Made by a program: the position numbers and the translations under genes. Below the pieces are notes generated by a model. It was not told where the DNA came from. It ran no database searches and saw nothing but the letters and a program-made list of their open reading frames with translations. Shown piece by piece: positions 1 through 13,361 of a DNA stretch of 64,000 nt; the first letter of the stretch is position 1; each line of letters opens with the position of its first letter. The stretch lies in the NCBI GenBank assembly GCA_034509495.1, contig CM067507.1, positions 29,994,892-30,058,891 of the forward strand, written 5' to 3'. Source of the DNA: Acestrorhynchus altus (lineage: Eukaryota > Chordata > Actinopteri > Characiformes > Acestrorhynchidae).

Positions 1-100
1 TTTACTTCCAAAAAGAACCACATTTGTAAAAGGGTTAAAGGTGTAAAATGGTGTAAAGGTTCTTTAAATATAAAGGTTCTTCACACTCACACTTCTTTAT
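1..100. repeat. AAAGAACC-type MITE fragment
   Basis: AAAAAGAACCAC near 11, then AAGGTTCTTTAAA and AAAGGTTCTT near 55-80. This GGTTCTT/AAGAACC pairing recurs at many places in the window (22.2, 45.3, 51.4, 54.6 kb) and resembles a widespread fish non-autonomous element. Edges are uncertain. Confidence 0.4.
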
Positions 101-3100
101 TAAAAACAGGCCTCATTTCCCAACTGTTCTTAAATAATTTCATAGATCTTTCATTCTAACACCCACTTGCAATTTATATTATTTAGGATTTGGTCAATTT
201 ATGAGGACAGTGGGGTCCATCATTATAAGAGCAGAGCTCTGCACATTTCTGACTTTTTGTTATGAATTTCTCAAGAACAAATTGAAGGAAGTTCATAGGA
301 AGGTATAAATGAATGAGGCAAATTGTTCTTAATGGATCCAAAATGGGTTCTACTATGGGTTTACCCAAAGAACAGTTTTTGACTCCACTAAACAAACAAG
401 CGAACAATAAAAAAAACAAACAAACAAAAAACATTAACTTTCATGTAATTAATGTAGCAGATTTTTGTATCAAAACCTCTTTTTTGACTTTTCCAGTTTT
501 TTACTTTCATTTTTTATTCATAGAACTATTAGAATTATCTGTTTGTTTTTACATTTAAACACATGAGCTTCCTTTTAGACTGAATATTTTATGCTCAATG
601 GACCAACAAAAAGGTCCAGAGTTGCTTAAAAAAGACGTTACATTGACATTAAAGTTAAAAGAATGATTTTAATGAATTATTTTGGGCCAAAACCTTTTAT
701 ACATCACACAATGTGTGAATAAGTGAAAATATGAACTACAAATAAAATAAAAATAATTAAAAAACTTTACTGCAACATTAGAAATGTGTCCATGTATTTT
801 CACCCCTTTGAATAGCAATGAAAGCTACTCTTTTTATTTCTCAAACACTTCTAAAAACATGTATTTAAATGAACTCAGAGAACAGGCAGATGTATGCTGC
901 TGTTTTTTGCTGGTGTTCTTGGCTGGTGTGGGCTGAAACAGCCTGTGTTCCTGTGCTGCCGTTGGCTGGAGTAGACCGGTTGGCTGTGCGGTGCAGCTGC
1001 GATTCCTGTGTGTTTGTGAGATGTGTTAATTGACAAGCGGACGCTGAAGGTTAACAATACAGGGCTGTTGTAGCATGGGCTGTACTGAATGATGTACGAG
1101 ACCTTTGGTTACAAAGGTTCCATTTGCAGACAAAACAAACAAAGTGCACCGCGCTGGTCGCTGTCATTAACTGTAATACATATCACATGTATACAGTTCA
1201 CTGTACACAGATCACGCAAGTGTAAATGTTGATGAAGCAGCGTTTTTCTGTTTAAATAAGCAGTGGGCAGTATGTCAAATATGCAAGATAATTATGATGT
1301 ATTCATTTCTACGTGTTTATCAGAACTATACTGTGCAAAGATCAAAGTCCGCCCTCTCGTTTGTTTTCCTTTCCAGTCAAAACAGCAAGATTATTAATTT
1401 TTCACCATCTGATAGGGGTAGTTTATGCGACCTATAAAGTCTTGCATGGTTGTTCAGACTCCCATTTTATCTGCATCTACCTTTTTTGACTCCAGCTTCG
1501 GAAACCCCTAGTTTCAGCTGTTATCACCTTTAATTATGCAAGTCCTCAGAAATATCTCCTGCAAAAAAACTTCTACTTAATACTTGTTTTGAAAGGAAAT
1601 TGTATGAATAATATCCAACATTTGAGTGATTTTTTTTCTCATATGTAGGCCACTGAGTTATTTAAGGTGGGGTTTCTCATGAGGTTAAACTTGAAGAACT
1701 GCAGATGGCTGAAAACAAACTGGCATAATTTAATATATTTTTACGATTCAATGTTTCATGCAATGATATTCCATTCTCAAGAACTTGTTCAGCTTCACCA
1801 GAGTTCTATAGTGCAGTAACAGTGCACTGACCTGGAGTGGCAATGACAGAAATGCCATTCTTCCTGTTGCAGTCATTGTACCATCAAAATGACTTTAAAA
1901 CGTTTTTTTAAGGTAGAATGTCTACATAAACATCCCTATGTGTTGATATAGGGCTGTCCGATATCAAAAAAAAAAATATGAATGTAAAAATACAGGATTT
2001 TTTGTCCAGGTTATTAAAAATGCACTTCACATATCCAAACAACAGAAGTAAATAAATAAAAAAATAAATGATAGTGGGCAGATATTATCCTTTCTATGGT
2101 AGAAAATAAAATCAGAGATTTTATACTTTTGTATTAAAAAAATTGCTTTACCTAATCTCACAATGTGAGTATTGCACATGTGCTCATTGTATTGGTAAAA
2201 TGATATATTGTGCAACAGTAAGAGATGTTAGGTAGTCATACTATGTTTAATCAGAAATCAAAAGCAATAATACCACAGCTAAAGTAATTTCAGAAGCTCT
2301 TTTAATGGTACTATAACTCGTTAATGACGAGGAACGGCCTTTTTTTGTGTTGTTTAGAAAGGTCAGCAGCGAGGTAACTGTCCGCTCAGTCACTGTAACA
2401 TAGCCCTAGTGCAGATATTATCAGCAGTAGATTCCTATTACCCTGCCCAATCTGAAGTTGCTGTTGCTTTTATGCTAATTGATTCCTAGAGTCCTGAAAC
2501 ATAACCTCGATTAAAGGTTCCAAGACTCCAGTTAAAATATTGTTAAATACAAAAGAATCTATTTTTTTTCTCTTGGATTACAGTTAGCTTTCCCTCTCAT
2601 TATGGTTTCTTATAAATGTGCAGTGAGTCAGACAGCTTGAGCCTTCTGCGTCTTGATCTGAGTCATATTCAACACAGCATGAAATTCTAACCAAGGATCG
2701 TTCTGCATTGTCAGACAGTTTACATTTTCTTCTTGACCACTGATGTGCCTGGATTTGGACACAAAAGAAGCTCCTGGACAGAGTCAAACTTGAGTTATTG
2801 TGATACGATTGGAGAGAAAGCTTATCCTGTTAAAATACTGAAATCTTCTAATAATCCACCATCTTATCGCCTATGAAACCCAAACCTTGTGTAATTTGAG
2901 CACCACATCATTATAACTGTTCTAGCACTTACGGTCTTGCTTGCCTGGCCTCATTAGTATTATTATTGTTATTATTTGAGCACAACATTTTAATTAGGGT
3001 TTGTGTACTTTTTAATAGCCTGATAAAGTAAAGTACAATGACATACCATTGTAGTTTTTCAGCCTCTTAAACCATAAATAATTAGGCTGATTAAGTTGTT

Positions 3101-3139
3101 GTGTACAGTCATTATATTAAAACCGCCTGCTTATGTTAC

Positions 3140-3580
3140 GTAGGTTCCCATCAAGGCATTGAAAAACAGATGACCTCTGAAGGTCCTGTGGTATCTGGCA
3201 CCAAGATGTTTACAGTTGTGAGGTCCTGCAAGTTCTGTACGTTGTGAGGTGGGGCCTTCATGGATCTCTCAGTAAGCCAGTGAGCCTGTTGCTGGCCCAC
3301 CAGTTGTCTTTCCTTGGACACGGCATCCTGGGAACACCCTTGTTGGTCTGATGTTTTGGAGATGTTCTGACCCAGCCCAGTCATCCAACCACTGCAATTT
3401 GGCTCTTGTCTGAGTGATTCTTCTGCTTGCCATTTTGTCCTCAAACGTAACTATAACTTATAGTTCATTTGGTTTCTTTATATCCCACTTAACAGGTGCT
3501 CTTGTAATCAGATACTCAATGATGTTCACATCATCTGTCAGTGGTTTTAATGTTTTGGTTGATCTGTATATATACAGTAC
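3140..3580 (-). mobile_element. Tc1-like transposon relic, internally deleted
   Basis: On the + strand the text runs from GACCTCTGAAGGTCCTGTGG and TATCTGGCACCAAGATG to GTGGTTTTAATGTTTTGGTT and GATCTGTATATA near 3575. This is the layout of a Tc1-type fish element whose transposase reads on the minus strand. Most of the catalytic region is missing. The minus-strand frame 3151-3444 keeps only the N-terminal DNA-binding part (MASRRITQTRAK-like in decayed form). The same family occurs near 5.43, 13.4 and 29.3-29.85 kb. Family recognition is from memory. Confidence 0.7.
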
Positions 3581-3974
3581 TTATCTGAAAAAGCCTTTAG
3601 TGATAAAGAGCCTGTTTACAAGTGACAGTGCCAACCTGAAAGTGCTTCTCTAACCTAAGAGAGTGGGGGAAGCTTGATGCACTTGAGGCTTGAGTTAACA
3701 CTTGATCCAAGTAGCAGCCCTTCACGGCCTGAGTCATATGTTGTGGCTGACCTTAGGTTGTGAATGATTTTACTTTTTCAATCTAAACAGAGACGTGATT
3801 GCAAGGAAAGGATTTTGGAAGTTGTTCAGAGTGGTTGTTCAGTCATTTATCATCTGCTTTAAAGCAGAACACAATGCAGGTTTGAGCCACAGGCCTCTTT
3901 ACTGTGTGCAGTCCAAGTGTAAACAGAGCTATGAAAAATAATTCAGCCAGATATTTGTGAAAAGAGAGCCAAAG

Positions 3975-3978
<4 letters not shown>

Positions 3979-4024
<46 letters not shown>
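3979..4024. repeat. (GT)23 microsatellite
   Basis: Perfect GT dinucleotide run of about 46 bp. It produces spurious poly-Thr/His or Cys/Val frames. Confidence 0.98.
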
Positions 4025-4025
<1 letters not shown>

Positions 4026-4584
4026 AGTAGAATCAGCAGGGTTTCTTTTCACGCTCACACACACTCAGTCTATTCCTGCCTGAGGTTTCTGTCTTCTCAA
4101 CCTCCCATAAATTCCCCAGCATCAATGAACTGACACATTTATGCTTGACATTAATGTTTAACTTGTGTATAGAATTTGGTATTTTTTTGGTATTTTTCAT
4201 ATTTTTTGGAGACGTTTTTGTCCGCTTTGGTATTATTTCAAAGTCAACACCAATGTATTTGGCTTGGATGTAAATGTCTGCATCAGGAATGTTGGAACCT
4301 TCTGAGGTAACAGCTAACCAAATAGAAAACGTGAGCCCCAGAGACCAGCTCAAAATGGGCTTTTTTTCAGGTGAGCACATTGGGCATTGGAGCACAGTGC
4401 TGTCTTCTTTGGGATAACATGCAGTAATTAGCAGTGGCTGATTTGATATCTCAGTTGATACATTATAGTAATACATTTTTAAATGGGGCTGAAAAATACA
4501 AGGTGAAAAACATGCCATGAATCTTTTATCTCTTTAACTATAATGAAACATATTGAAATTTGATCACACACTACTGTCAGGTCC

Positions 4585-4728
4585 CCCATTGTCGGCTGGT
4601 CCAAATATCAGCCACTTCTGGCTTTTGCTCAGTGGCTCTCTCCCTTAGCAAAGGAATTGGTCAGAACATGAGGGGGAATTAGGCATTATGCCCAAGTGGC
4701 TGGTATTGGGGAACTGGCCAATAATGGG
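4585..4728. repeat. imperfect inverted repeat (hairpin, possible MITE)
   Basis: The arm at 4585-4615 (CCCATTGTCGGCTGG... ending CAGCCAC) is the reverse complement, with a few mismatches, of 4696-4728 (GTGGCTGGTATTGGGG... ending AATGGG), with about 80 bp between. It could be a MITE or a chance hairpin. Family not recognised. Confidence 0.5.
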
Positions 4729-5006
4729 TGCTAAGTCCTCTTCAAGCCAGAGGTCTGTAGTATGCCCCCTCCATGGTGTGTGTATGAGAGAGACAGGGTG
4801 CAGACGGGAGGAGGAGCTGACAGAAGAGGGTGGAGCAGAGCGAAGCAGGATGTCATTTTAAAACTTTAATACTGAATACTCACCAGTATATTGTCCTGTT
4901 TATATATATTTCCCAGCCCTAGTTTAAGGTAGAAAATAGTGGGTCACAAAAGGACACAATGTTTAAATGTATAAAGCATTGATTTAATATGGAAACTGCA
5001 ATCAGC

Positions 5007-5320
5007 ACCATATGGACAAAAGTATTGGGACACCTGCACATTCGTTGTTTCTTCTGAAATCATTTTCGGATATTAAAAACAGTTTATCATGAGTTTTGTT
5101 ACAGTAACTGCGTTTACTGCCCAAAAAAATCATTCTACTAGATTTTGAGGCATTGCTGTGTGGATTTGATTGCGTTTTGCATCGAGTTCACAAGTAAGTT
5201 CACAGTGCTCCCCAATTATTAGATAAGGCATCAACATTCCAGGGAACACAGTTCCACTGCTCTGGAAGTGGCTGAATGCATTCATTAGGAGGGGTGTCTA
5301 CATTTGGATGTATAATGTAC
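5007..5320. mobile_element. MITE, 'tattgggacacc' family, copy 1
   Basis: Starts ATATGGACAAAAGTATTGGG and ends GAGGGGTGTCTACATTTGGA plus TGTATAATGTA. The internal segments TCTACTAGATTTTGAGGCAT and AACACAGTTCCACTGCTC also occur in the copies at 22.96, 46.23, 49.45 and 54.86-55.27 kb. Non-autonomous, with no coding capacity. Confidence 0.8.
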
Positions 5321-5424
5321 CAAATAGGTATGTTATTATATGTTCTCTAATTTTAATGAGTTAATGGGTTTTCATGCATAAAGTTTTAAATCACATTTCC
5401 TGTCCACAGGTTTTGTTATAGTAA

Positions 5425-5922
5425 TGTACACCAGTCAGCCAAAATATTAAAACCACTGAAAGTGAAGTGGAGAGCAAATAACACCAGATTATCTGGTTAT
5501 AGTGGCACCTGTCTGCGGGTGGGAAATACACATTAGGCAGCAAGTGTACAGTCAGTCGTTGAATTTGATTTGTTGCAAGCAAGAAATTTGACAACACCAA
5601 CTAGTGATGGCCAAATGACTGAGCAAGAGCAGACCCAAAACTGCAGGTCTTGTGGGTTGTTTCCAGTATTCAGTAGACAGTGCTCCAAGCATGGGCAATT
5701 GGTGAACTGCTGATTGGTTACCTGGGTTCCCATGGTTCAATGGAAAGCCCACTATGCAATGTACAGGAGTTTTGTGTCTGTCTTTGTGCCAGGTACCACA
5801 GGACACCTTCAAAATTGTTGTGGGTTCACCCGTGATTTGGCAGGTCAGAGCTGTTTTGTGGCAGAAGGGAGACCTATCCAATATTAGGCAGGTGGTTTAT
5901 TGTTATTGTTGATCAGTGTATG
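5425..5922. mobile_element. internally deleted Tc1-like element with both termini
   Basis: The left end CACCAGTCAGCCAAAATATT at about 5428 and the right end GTTATTGTTGATCAGTGTA at about 5904-5922 are related inverted termini (TACACTGATCAACAATAAC reads in from the right). Inside are AGGTACCACAGGACACCTTC and GGCAGCAAGTGTACAGTCAG, subterminal pieces of the same family as 3140-3580. No intact transposase frame. Confidence 0.75.
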
Positions 5923-5929
5923 CAATGTA

Positions 5930-8900
5930 TACAACTGATACAAATGATAAATAATGTGCAGCAATTTGCAAGTTACCTGCCAAACACTTTGGAAATATGA
6001 GAAATTCTGTATATTGATTTTATAAACTTCATTCTTGATGTTCTTCAGATTTTTATTTTAGAATCATATATGGTTTCATTCATCATTTAGATCAACATGT
6101 ATAAAATTATTTTGTTTTTATTTATAGCATCAAGTGACTAAATGCCCTAGTTTCCTACAGTCATTTTTTAAAGTTATGTACTGGTAGTGTAACTGATATA
6201 ATGCAGGACGATGGCAAAATCCTGCACCTAAAAACTTGGTTATACACAGGGCCTGCCCCATTCCAAATTTTTAGGTAGCCACCTCCCTTCATCTAAAGTT
6301 GCAGTGGCCCTTTATGATCTGATCAGCAACCTTTCCTTAAGCTTAGACATCTAACAGTTAGACATTTGACACCGCCCATTCACCTTACCTATACCCTATC
6401 ACTGCCTCACAAGCAAGGGGTCTTCAGGTAGGCATAGTAGACTCATTTTATACAATTATCTGTTACCAAGCTGTTTTTATATCATTGGAAAAATGGACTT
6501 CAGTTGTAGTACACATCACCCCAAAGCTGTGTGCTTTTACAGCGTTAGAAAAAGAACAAAGTGAGGTCTAGTCCTTTCTGTGTTCAAAATGGTTAGTGGT
6601 CTGTCTGTTGTTTCAGACAGACCTACATGTTTTTTCTTATTTTAGCTGTGATCTTGGTTGAGTGACTCATCTGAATGAAAGGGCACCATGGCCTACAGGG
6701 TTGCCAGGAGGTTTTGAAAGTTTCTCAGACATTAGAAGCCAGAGCTCCTCCAACCATGAGCCACATCGGCGAAGAAGGGCAAAACTGGTGTGACTCACAC
6801 ATTAACTGAAGAGAACCATTGAGGTCTGAAATGTTAAACAGGCACTGAAAAGTCAAAATAGACTGAAATTAGTGCACTGGCTTTGGCTGTGGTCGTGACG
6901 CTTGACATCTACAATTCTGCGAGATTATTGAATTATGATGTATATTTCTCCATCATTTATCTGAATTTGTGGCACTTGTAATCAAACGCACATGCTGGTG
7001 GGGAGAAATCACATGAATCTTAGTCACTGCCATGTTCGGCGAAGATTACGAACGGCACATTTACACAAAGTCATAACACGCCATAATGAATGCCAGTCCT
7101 ATACATCCTGAACACGCTGCAATGTGCAGCCACCTACGTTCAAACAAACCTTTCAGCCTCGGCTTAGAGTTTCTGCTGAAAAATGAAATGAATGTTGTGA
7201 AAGTATACCTCCCACTGACCCAGCTACCATAGAAGTGCACTTTGTTTCTCATTGTGGAATGGCTCATCTCATCTGTCAGTCCTCGGCCGTAACTGATACT
7301 GTAGCAGTTCTCTAGAGTGCTGTGAAATGAGTGACTGTTAGATCAACAACAGCACAGTATGCTGTCAAATGTTTCTTCTCTTTCCCTTCAGCTCATGATG
7401 AAGATTAAGCAACGTGTTGCTTTCTTTACTCACCGATGTAAATGACCTCTCCACTGTCTCAGCTTTACAGTTTGTGAAGCCACTAGGACAAGCAGAGTTT
7501 CGCAGAAAACAAGGACGCCTGATTAAAGGCATTTCTGCCTTTAGTGAAACATGTACAGAAGTCAAGAGCTCCGTCAAAACTGTCTGAAAGCGTGCATTGT
7601 ACACCCTGATTTATCCTAAATCCTGAACAGTCAAGGCCTTACGTCTTTACAGAAATGATTTGGACTGAAATTTGAATTTCAGATTTACGGTATCCCATTC
7701 TGCTTATGATTCATTTTTCTGGCAACAGGGGCAAAGAGGTTGGCCAAAAACGCCTTTATAATGCCCTATAATGTCAAGTAGATACAGTAAAACTGTGATT
7801 TATAGCACTTATAATTAAGGCAAGGAATATGAATTCTTATTTATGAGTCATTGTGCCCAAATTGAGAAGCGGAATAGCTGCTTGCATAAAAATGCCATAA
7901 TTAGCATTCTCAGTAAATTCAGATCAGGGCTTTGCAGCTGCTGGCGGTTCTTTCTGCACAATATCCTTTAATGGCAACAGTATTTTAAGACACTCCGTCA
8001 TTAAAGGCGTTTATTGTAGCTTAAACGTGTTTATATTTTTTTCCCATAGAAGTGAAAGTAAATGGGTCATTTATTCCTTCTTTCCCTGGCTTCCTTTTTG
8101 TGGCATGATGCAGCACATCTCTGCTGAGTGTCGGTTTCAGTCGCTGTTCTCATTTTTGCTCTTCATAAGTCTTCAGTTCTGTTGTCTTCACGCCTGTTTC
8201 ACAGATCTGAAGCCTGATGTTCAGTGTGTAAACAAACAGATGGAAGAGAGTGTGCTGTAAAAAGAGGAAACCTAAAAAAAGACTTTACTATATTGATTCA
8301 ACCATGAGTATGACGTGAATTCGGCAGTGAATAAACAGTGGGATACTAGCTGGGTAGTAACAAGCAGTTTACTTGAGTTTGTCAAGTCAAATTAATACAT
8401 TGACTGAATACAGTCTGTGTTTGACTTATTACATTATTAGGTTTAAAGTCAATTATTTATTTTACAGTATTTTTAGAAAATAATCAACTTAATCAGCTAA
8501 AATGAACGACCCAGTGAGTTTGCCATCTAATTGAATAGTCAAATTGTTGATTGTTGATGTCATCACACTATTTTTAATGCTAAATAAAAATGGTTTTAAA
8601 AACATGCAAACTGCAGATTAATCATCCAAACTCAACAGTTTTGCTGCCACTTTTACATTTGACAGTAATATTTCCCTCAATCTGGACACAGATGTCTGTC
8701 ACATGAACGGGGCTTGTGGATTATACAATCTGTAAACATTGTGTCACGAGAGCTTTTAAGGCAACTCACCAAGCAGAGTCATAGAGAGGTGGGAGTCTCA
8801 TATGGAAATGAGAACTTCCAGTAACTGTGAATGATGTTAATTTTTAGTGAGCCCCGTAGGGGAGAAAAAAGAAGCTAGAAAAGGCACTAATATAGCCTTA

Positions 8901-8950
8901 GCAAATAGAATTCTTTCAAATTCAGAGCTACTGAAAGCTACAATTACTGT
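5930..8950 (+). other. intronic stretch without recognised features
   Basis: No gene, splice-supported exon, tandem repeat or mobile element was recognised over about 3 kb. Open frames here are short and shared by both strands, as expected by chance. Confidence 0.6.
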
Positions 8951-8954
8951 CTCA

Positions 8955-9345
8955 CATTTCCCTCCTGGCACAGTGACTTAGTGATTAGCATGTTTACCTC
9001 CCAGCACTGGGGTCTTGGGTTCAAGGCCCTATCTGGGTGGAGTTTCCATGTTCTCCCTATGTCTAAGTGGGTTTCCTCTAGGGATTCTGGTTTCCTCCCA
9101 CATTTCATAAACATGGATATCAGGTGAATTGGCTACTTTAAATCGCCCTGGTGTGTGAATGAGTGTGTATGTGAGTGAATCTATGTTTGTATACCCAGAA
9201 ATGGATCGACACTCTATCCGGTAGAAAGTACAATGTGCTCAAGTGGCAGATTATGTCTGGAGTATGACTGTGTTGAGTACTCATTGTAAAAAGCCCTTGG
9301 GTAGCTAGAAATGTGCTATGTAAGTGTAACTTCAGTCTTTCATTT
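8955..9345 (+). mobile_element. tRNA-derived SINE
   Basis: Begins GGCACAGTGACTTAGTGATT then AGCATG, an A-box-like tRNA start. The B-box-like GGGTTCAAGGCC follows at about 9018-9029, then the fish SINE body GGAGTTTCCATGTTCTCCCT and GGTTTCCTCCCACATTTC. The 3' part GTTGAGTACTCATTGTAAA and GTGCTATGTAAGTGTAACTT fits the usual tail. Several percent diverged and no longer likely to be transcribed by Pol III. A 3' fragment of a related element is at 39640-39795. Confidence 0.8.
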
Positions 9346-9995
9346 TTGCTGAATTTTAGGAAAATGATGTTCAATTTTGACAGAAAAATAACTGAATGAC
9401 TGAGTAATTGTTTCAAAAAAATAAATATTAATTCACTACAAAAATAGCCCTTTGTTGATGATCTAACATTAAGATGCACATAAAGATCACCTGAACATTC
9501 TGCTCTTCTACAATCCCTCCAACTCTTCAAGTGACTCCACTGAAGTACCATATGTGCACTTATTTCCATAAAGAACCAGAGGTGTGACTTTGAAGTACAG
9601 TTAAATTGGTAAATAATCTGCTCAAAGGTGTTACAAGTGGTTCTTTATGGATCTAGAAATCATCATTTTATGGAATTACTCAAAAAAACAGCATCTTGTA
9701 GCATCTTTATTTTCTGTTAGGCCTAAAATAGCTGTATCATTACGGTAGCAGGGGATGCTGTTGTGTTTTGAGTAATCTTCTTCTCATCTATTGATGTTGC
9801 TCCTTTCTGTTTTAGAAGCTTAGCTGTGGACATTGGTCTGAATCATTTAGGGGACAGTTTTCATCCTTGCTTTTTAATATTAATGATTGGACAAAAGGCT
9901 GTTTCTAATGATTTCTTCTGATTTGCCAGTGTAATAACGGTTTGCTTTAGTGATGTTTCTCATATTGAGACACGAGGAACAGACTATACAGATAA

Positions 9996-10022
9996 ATGGA
10001 TGGATGGATGGATGGATGGATG
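9996..10022. repeat. (GGAT)n short tandem repeat
   Basis: About six copies of ATGG/GGAT, a tetranucleotide often left at the 3' end of fish SINEs. Confidence 0.9.
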
Positions 10023-10029
10023 TCAGTGT

Positions 10030-13000
10030 GCAAGGCACATGCAGTTTAGCATCTACCTTAAAAGTGCAAAAAGTCCAACCCTGCCAGGTAGAGTTAAATA
10101 CTGGTTTTAAACAGTTGCATTTTTTTTTTGTGACTATCAGTATATCATATGACTGTATTGTGTTTTGCAACACTGTATCAATTCTCAAAAACACAGTATT
10201 TTCTTATTGATTTTTTTTCAGTATTGATTTCTTCACTATCATTTAAAAAAAATAGTTTAAATTTAAAGATTAGTGGTGCGTTTAAAATATTAAATGCATT
10301 CACCATTTAAATATGATCTGTTATTGATTCATTTAAAGCCAAAATCAATCTTTAATCATTTGTGGTCAGATATTTCACCAAATTAAACCAGATAAACAGA
10401 GTACAAGCTTTAATGAACTAATTGAGGTACAAATAGTATTGCCAGGTTCTTGCCAATACATAGCCTTAACACACAAAATACAGAAAACATGTAAAAGTGC
10501 AAAGTATAAGCAGGTATCAGACATTCTGTAGAATTGACTTTGTATATTCTTTTGTAAATGAACCTATGATGAAATGACACACAGCTGGCCAATAAACAAC
10601 AAAGCAGACATTTATCCCATTACTTTTATTCCACCCCCTAAGTTGGGGGTTATGTGGTTCAACCAGAATACATATGAATACTCTCAAATCAAGACCAACA
10701 TTCTACACTCGAACCGCATAGTCCTTGTTTCACTTCAACTCTGTTTTGAATTAAAAACACAAACTGGGTCACTGTCCAATTACTTACAGACTCAAAAGGA
10801 GAAGCAGAAGGCTCAGGAAATTAAGATGCAATTTTGGATGGAGCACTAATGGCAAACGCAACTTAAAGAATGATTCAGAACTCAGCAAAGATCCACAGTG
10901 GCATTGCTGTCGAAATGGAACAGCCAGCTCTTTGATTTCAGTGCACGGATGTTGGTTTATTTGCACTAACCCTTTTGATTCTCAGATAGACATCAGTCTG
11001 AGGCTCCATCTGATCTGTTTCACTGAGCAGCTGCTGTGCTGTTGCTTATAGATGTGTGGATTTAACTTCAACCAGTGACTGTGTGTTTCGGTACATTTCA
11101 TTTTAGTCTGTGAAATTCAGATTTCAACCAGCTTAGACATAACCTTGGCACAAAATATGCTTGTTTTAACTCCACAGATTGGTTGAGAACATAAAGTTGA
11201 GGTGGTTGTTTATAAACATAGAATAAGAATACAGTTATATACACAGGTATATCTTACAGTTAGGCTTTAACTGGTTTGAACATTTCTTTCGGACCAGAAA
11301 AAAATTTAAGAGCCTAAAAATAAACCTTTTTACCACTTAACTGTTTTTCTTAATGAAACAAATATATTGACTCTGTAGTACATCAAAAGGTTTCACTCAC
11401 TTCAGATTGTGTATTTTTGTTTTGGACAGAAACCCACCACCATAAGAGATAAAGCTGTTTTGTATGGAGAACGTCTCTCCAAGCTGATGTGTAAGACTGA
11501 TCAACAGTTACTGGAAAGAGTTATTTGCAGTTATTGCTGCACAAGAGGTCACACCAGATACTGAAGCTAAAGTTGACATACTTTTAGAAATGTAATAAAA
11601 TGTAATAAAAATAGGTTATACTTACCCCATCAATGCCCAGGCTCATAGAGCTGTATTATTATATAATGAGTGACAGTATTTGCAGCCAGGTAAAGAAAAT
11701 AAACAGACATTTTTTTTAAGATTTTTATGAGGAATTCAGGCTTACTGTTCCATTTTCAAGCAGACAGTGTGACCTGAAGACACAGCCAACGTGAAAGCAT
11801 TCCCTCTGGCCAACAACTTGTGCTGCTGCCAATATGAGGTCACCATCTGGGAAGTGTTAATAGGAGACTAATCCCGCTAATACCGCAGGAACGAGCTCCC
11901 CCTTGGAGAATAAAAAAAAATCCCATTGGAGATCCCTGCTATTAAAAAATAAAGAGTTTCTCATTGATATGGAAACCGTCTTGGAACCTGAAGCTGACAA
12001 AATATTTATCCCTGTTCACGAGCACCATGTGGTGAGACTAAAGACATAAAGATTAACAATAATGGACAGTTTACATACAAAAATAGTGCATGTCCTCAAA
12101 AAGGTTTAGTTATCATTTTTTGGAAACAGACAAAACGTACCTTCTCAAGAGTTGTTGACGAGTTTGCGTTGAACGAGGTCTGACTGTATGATATGTATAC
12201 ATTTCAGGAGGTTCTGTGTTTTAGTCAAGATTAGAGTTAAGATGATGAGAGAATGTGTATTTATCATTTATCAGGGGTCCAAATAATCCTTCTCGTGTTA
12301 AATAGCACTAGATTCCGTAGTTTTCAGCGCTGGAGAAAACGTTTTTCGTGCGGTCAGAAGCAGGCCACAGGGGACAGCTGGGAGGTTGCCCATTACAGTT
12401 TTAAGCTGTGTTTAATTTCCAACTTTGGAAAACCAGGATGTGGCTTCAAATGAGACAAACCAAGGCCTCACTTTCCTCGCCTGCCCTCACACAATTAGCA
12501 TTGCACAATTTGTCAGAGAAAACAAGTCTCGCATTTTCAAGGGAATCAAGGAAAACAAACGGTCCTTGGAAAAATACACAATGGCACACAGTTCACAAAA
12601 CTTCAATGGGAGTGAGGGAAACAAATAGTGCGACAATAATTACTCACTGTCAGAAACCCTCAGCTGATCGCCTCAGCATTGCTCTGGTTTGGTTAGTCCT
12701 GCACCTCCCATAGCCACCAAAACAGGACGTGCATGCAATGAGTCCATCGCTACCTGTAAGGCCTCAGCCTCGTTTAGTCAACTGCGATAAGCCTCATTTA
12801 GTCAAGTGCAGTCTGGAGTTTTCTCACTCATGCATGTTTCAGGGTCAGGTAGAGTATAGAGCAGGCCCTCACAGAATACAGGGAGGCAACAAGTGGCAGA
12901 AAGAAGGAGTGGACAAACACCAGAGTCCGGTGAGACTGTATTGGGAACATTTATCACTAAGTATGCTAAACCTTCACCTCTTACCATGAAGGCATGTCTC

Positions 13001-13240
13001 TAGTATAACTCCCTAGATAATCCTAAGCAAACACATTCCTAAATACCAGCGATTTCTCAAACCCAACTGGAGGAAAATGAGCTGTTTTCCAGGGATCATC
13101 CTGCCCAACTGATGTAAACTTTTCCCCCTAACTCCTTTCTGTTTCTGATTTTGGAAAAGTTCTGCATCCTGTGGCTATGATGTTTGATCAGCTTGTCATC
13201 ACTCTTTTGATCTTACAAGCATAAAATAATACAGGTGTTA
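10030..13240 (+). other. intronic stretch without recognised features
   Basis: Mostly unique-looking AT-rich intron. Two sub-regions, 11750-12010 and 12320-12700, are higher in complexity and GC and could be conserved regulatory DNA, but nothing in one sequence proves it. Confidence 0.5.
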
Positions 13241-13246
13241 TGTTTT

Positions 13247-13298
13247 TTATTTATTTATTTGTTTGTTTGTTTGTTTGTTTGTTTGTTTGTTTGTTTAT
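13247..13298. repeat. (TTTA)n(TTTG)n microsatellite
   Basis: Three TTTA units followed by about nine TTTG units. Confidence 0.95.
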
Positions 13299-13361
13299 TA
13301 AGGGGGAGATTGGAACTGAAAAAGCCTACCTACCACTAACGACACCTGAAGTATATATCAA

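Noticed and set aside
1941..2420. Possible hAT-like MITE with TAGGGCTGTCCGATATC and ATAGCCCTAGTGC ends
   Set aside because: Only about 7 bp of the two ends agree in inverted form, and the interior shows no match to the better copies.
4033..4518. 161-codon minus-strand open frame
   Set aside because: No recognised motif, no splice or promoter context, and its end abuts a GT repeat. Judged a chance frame.
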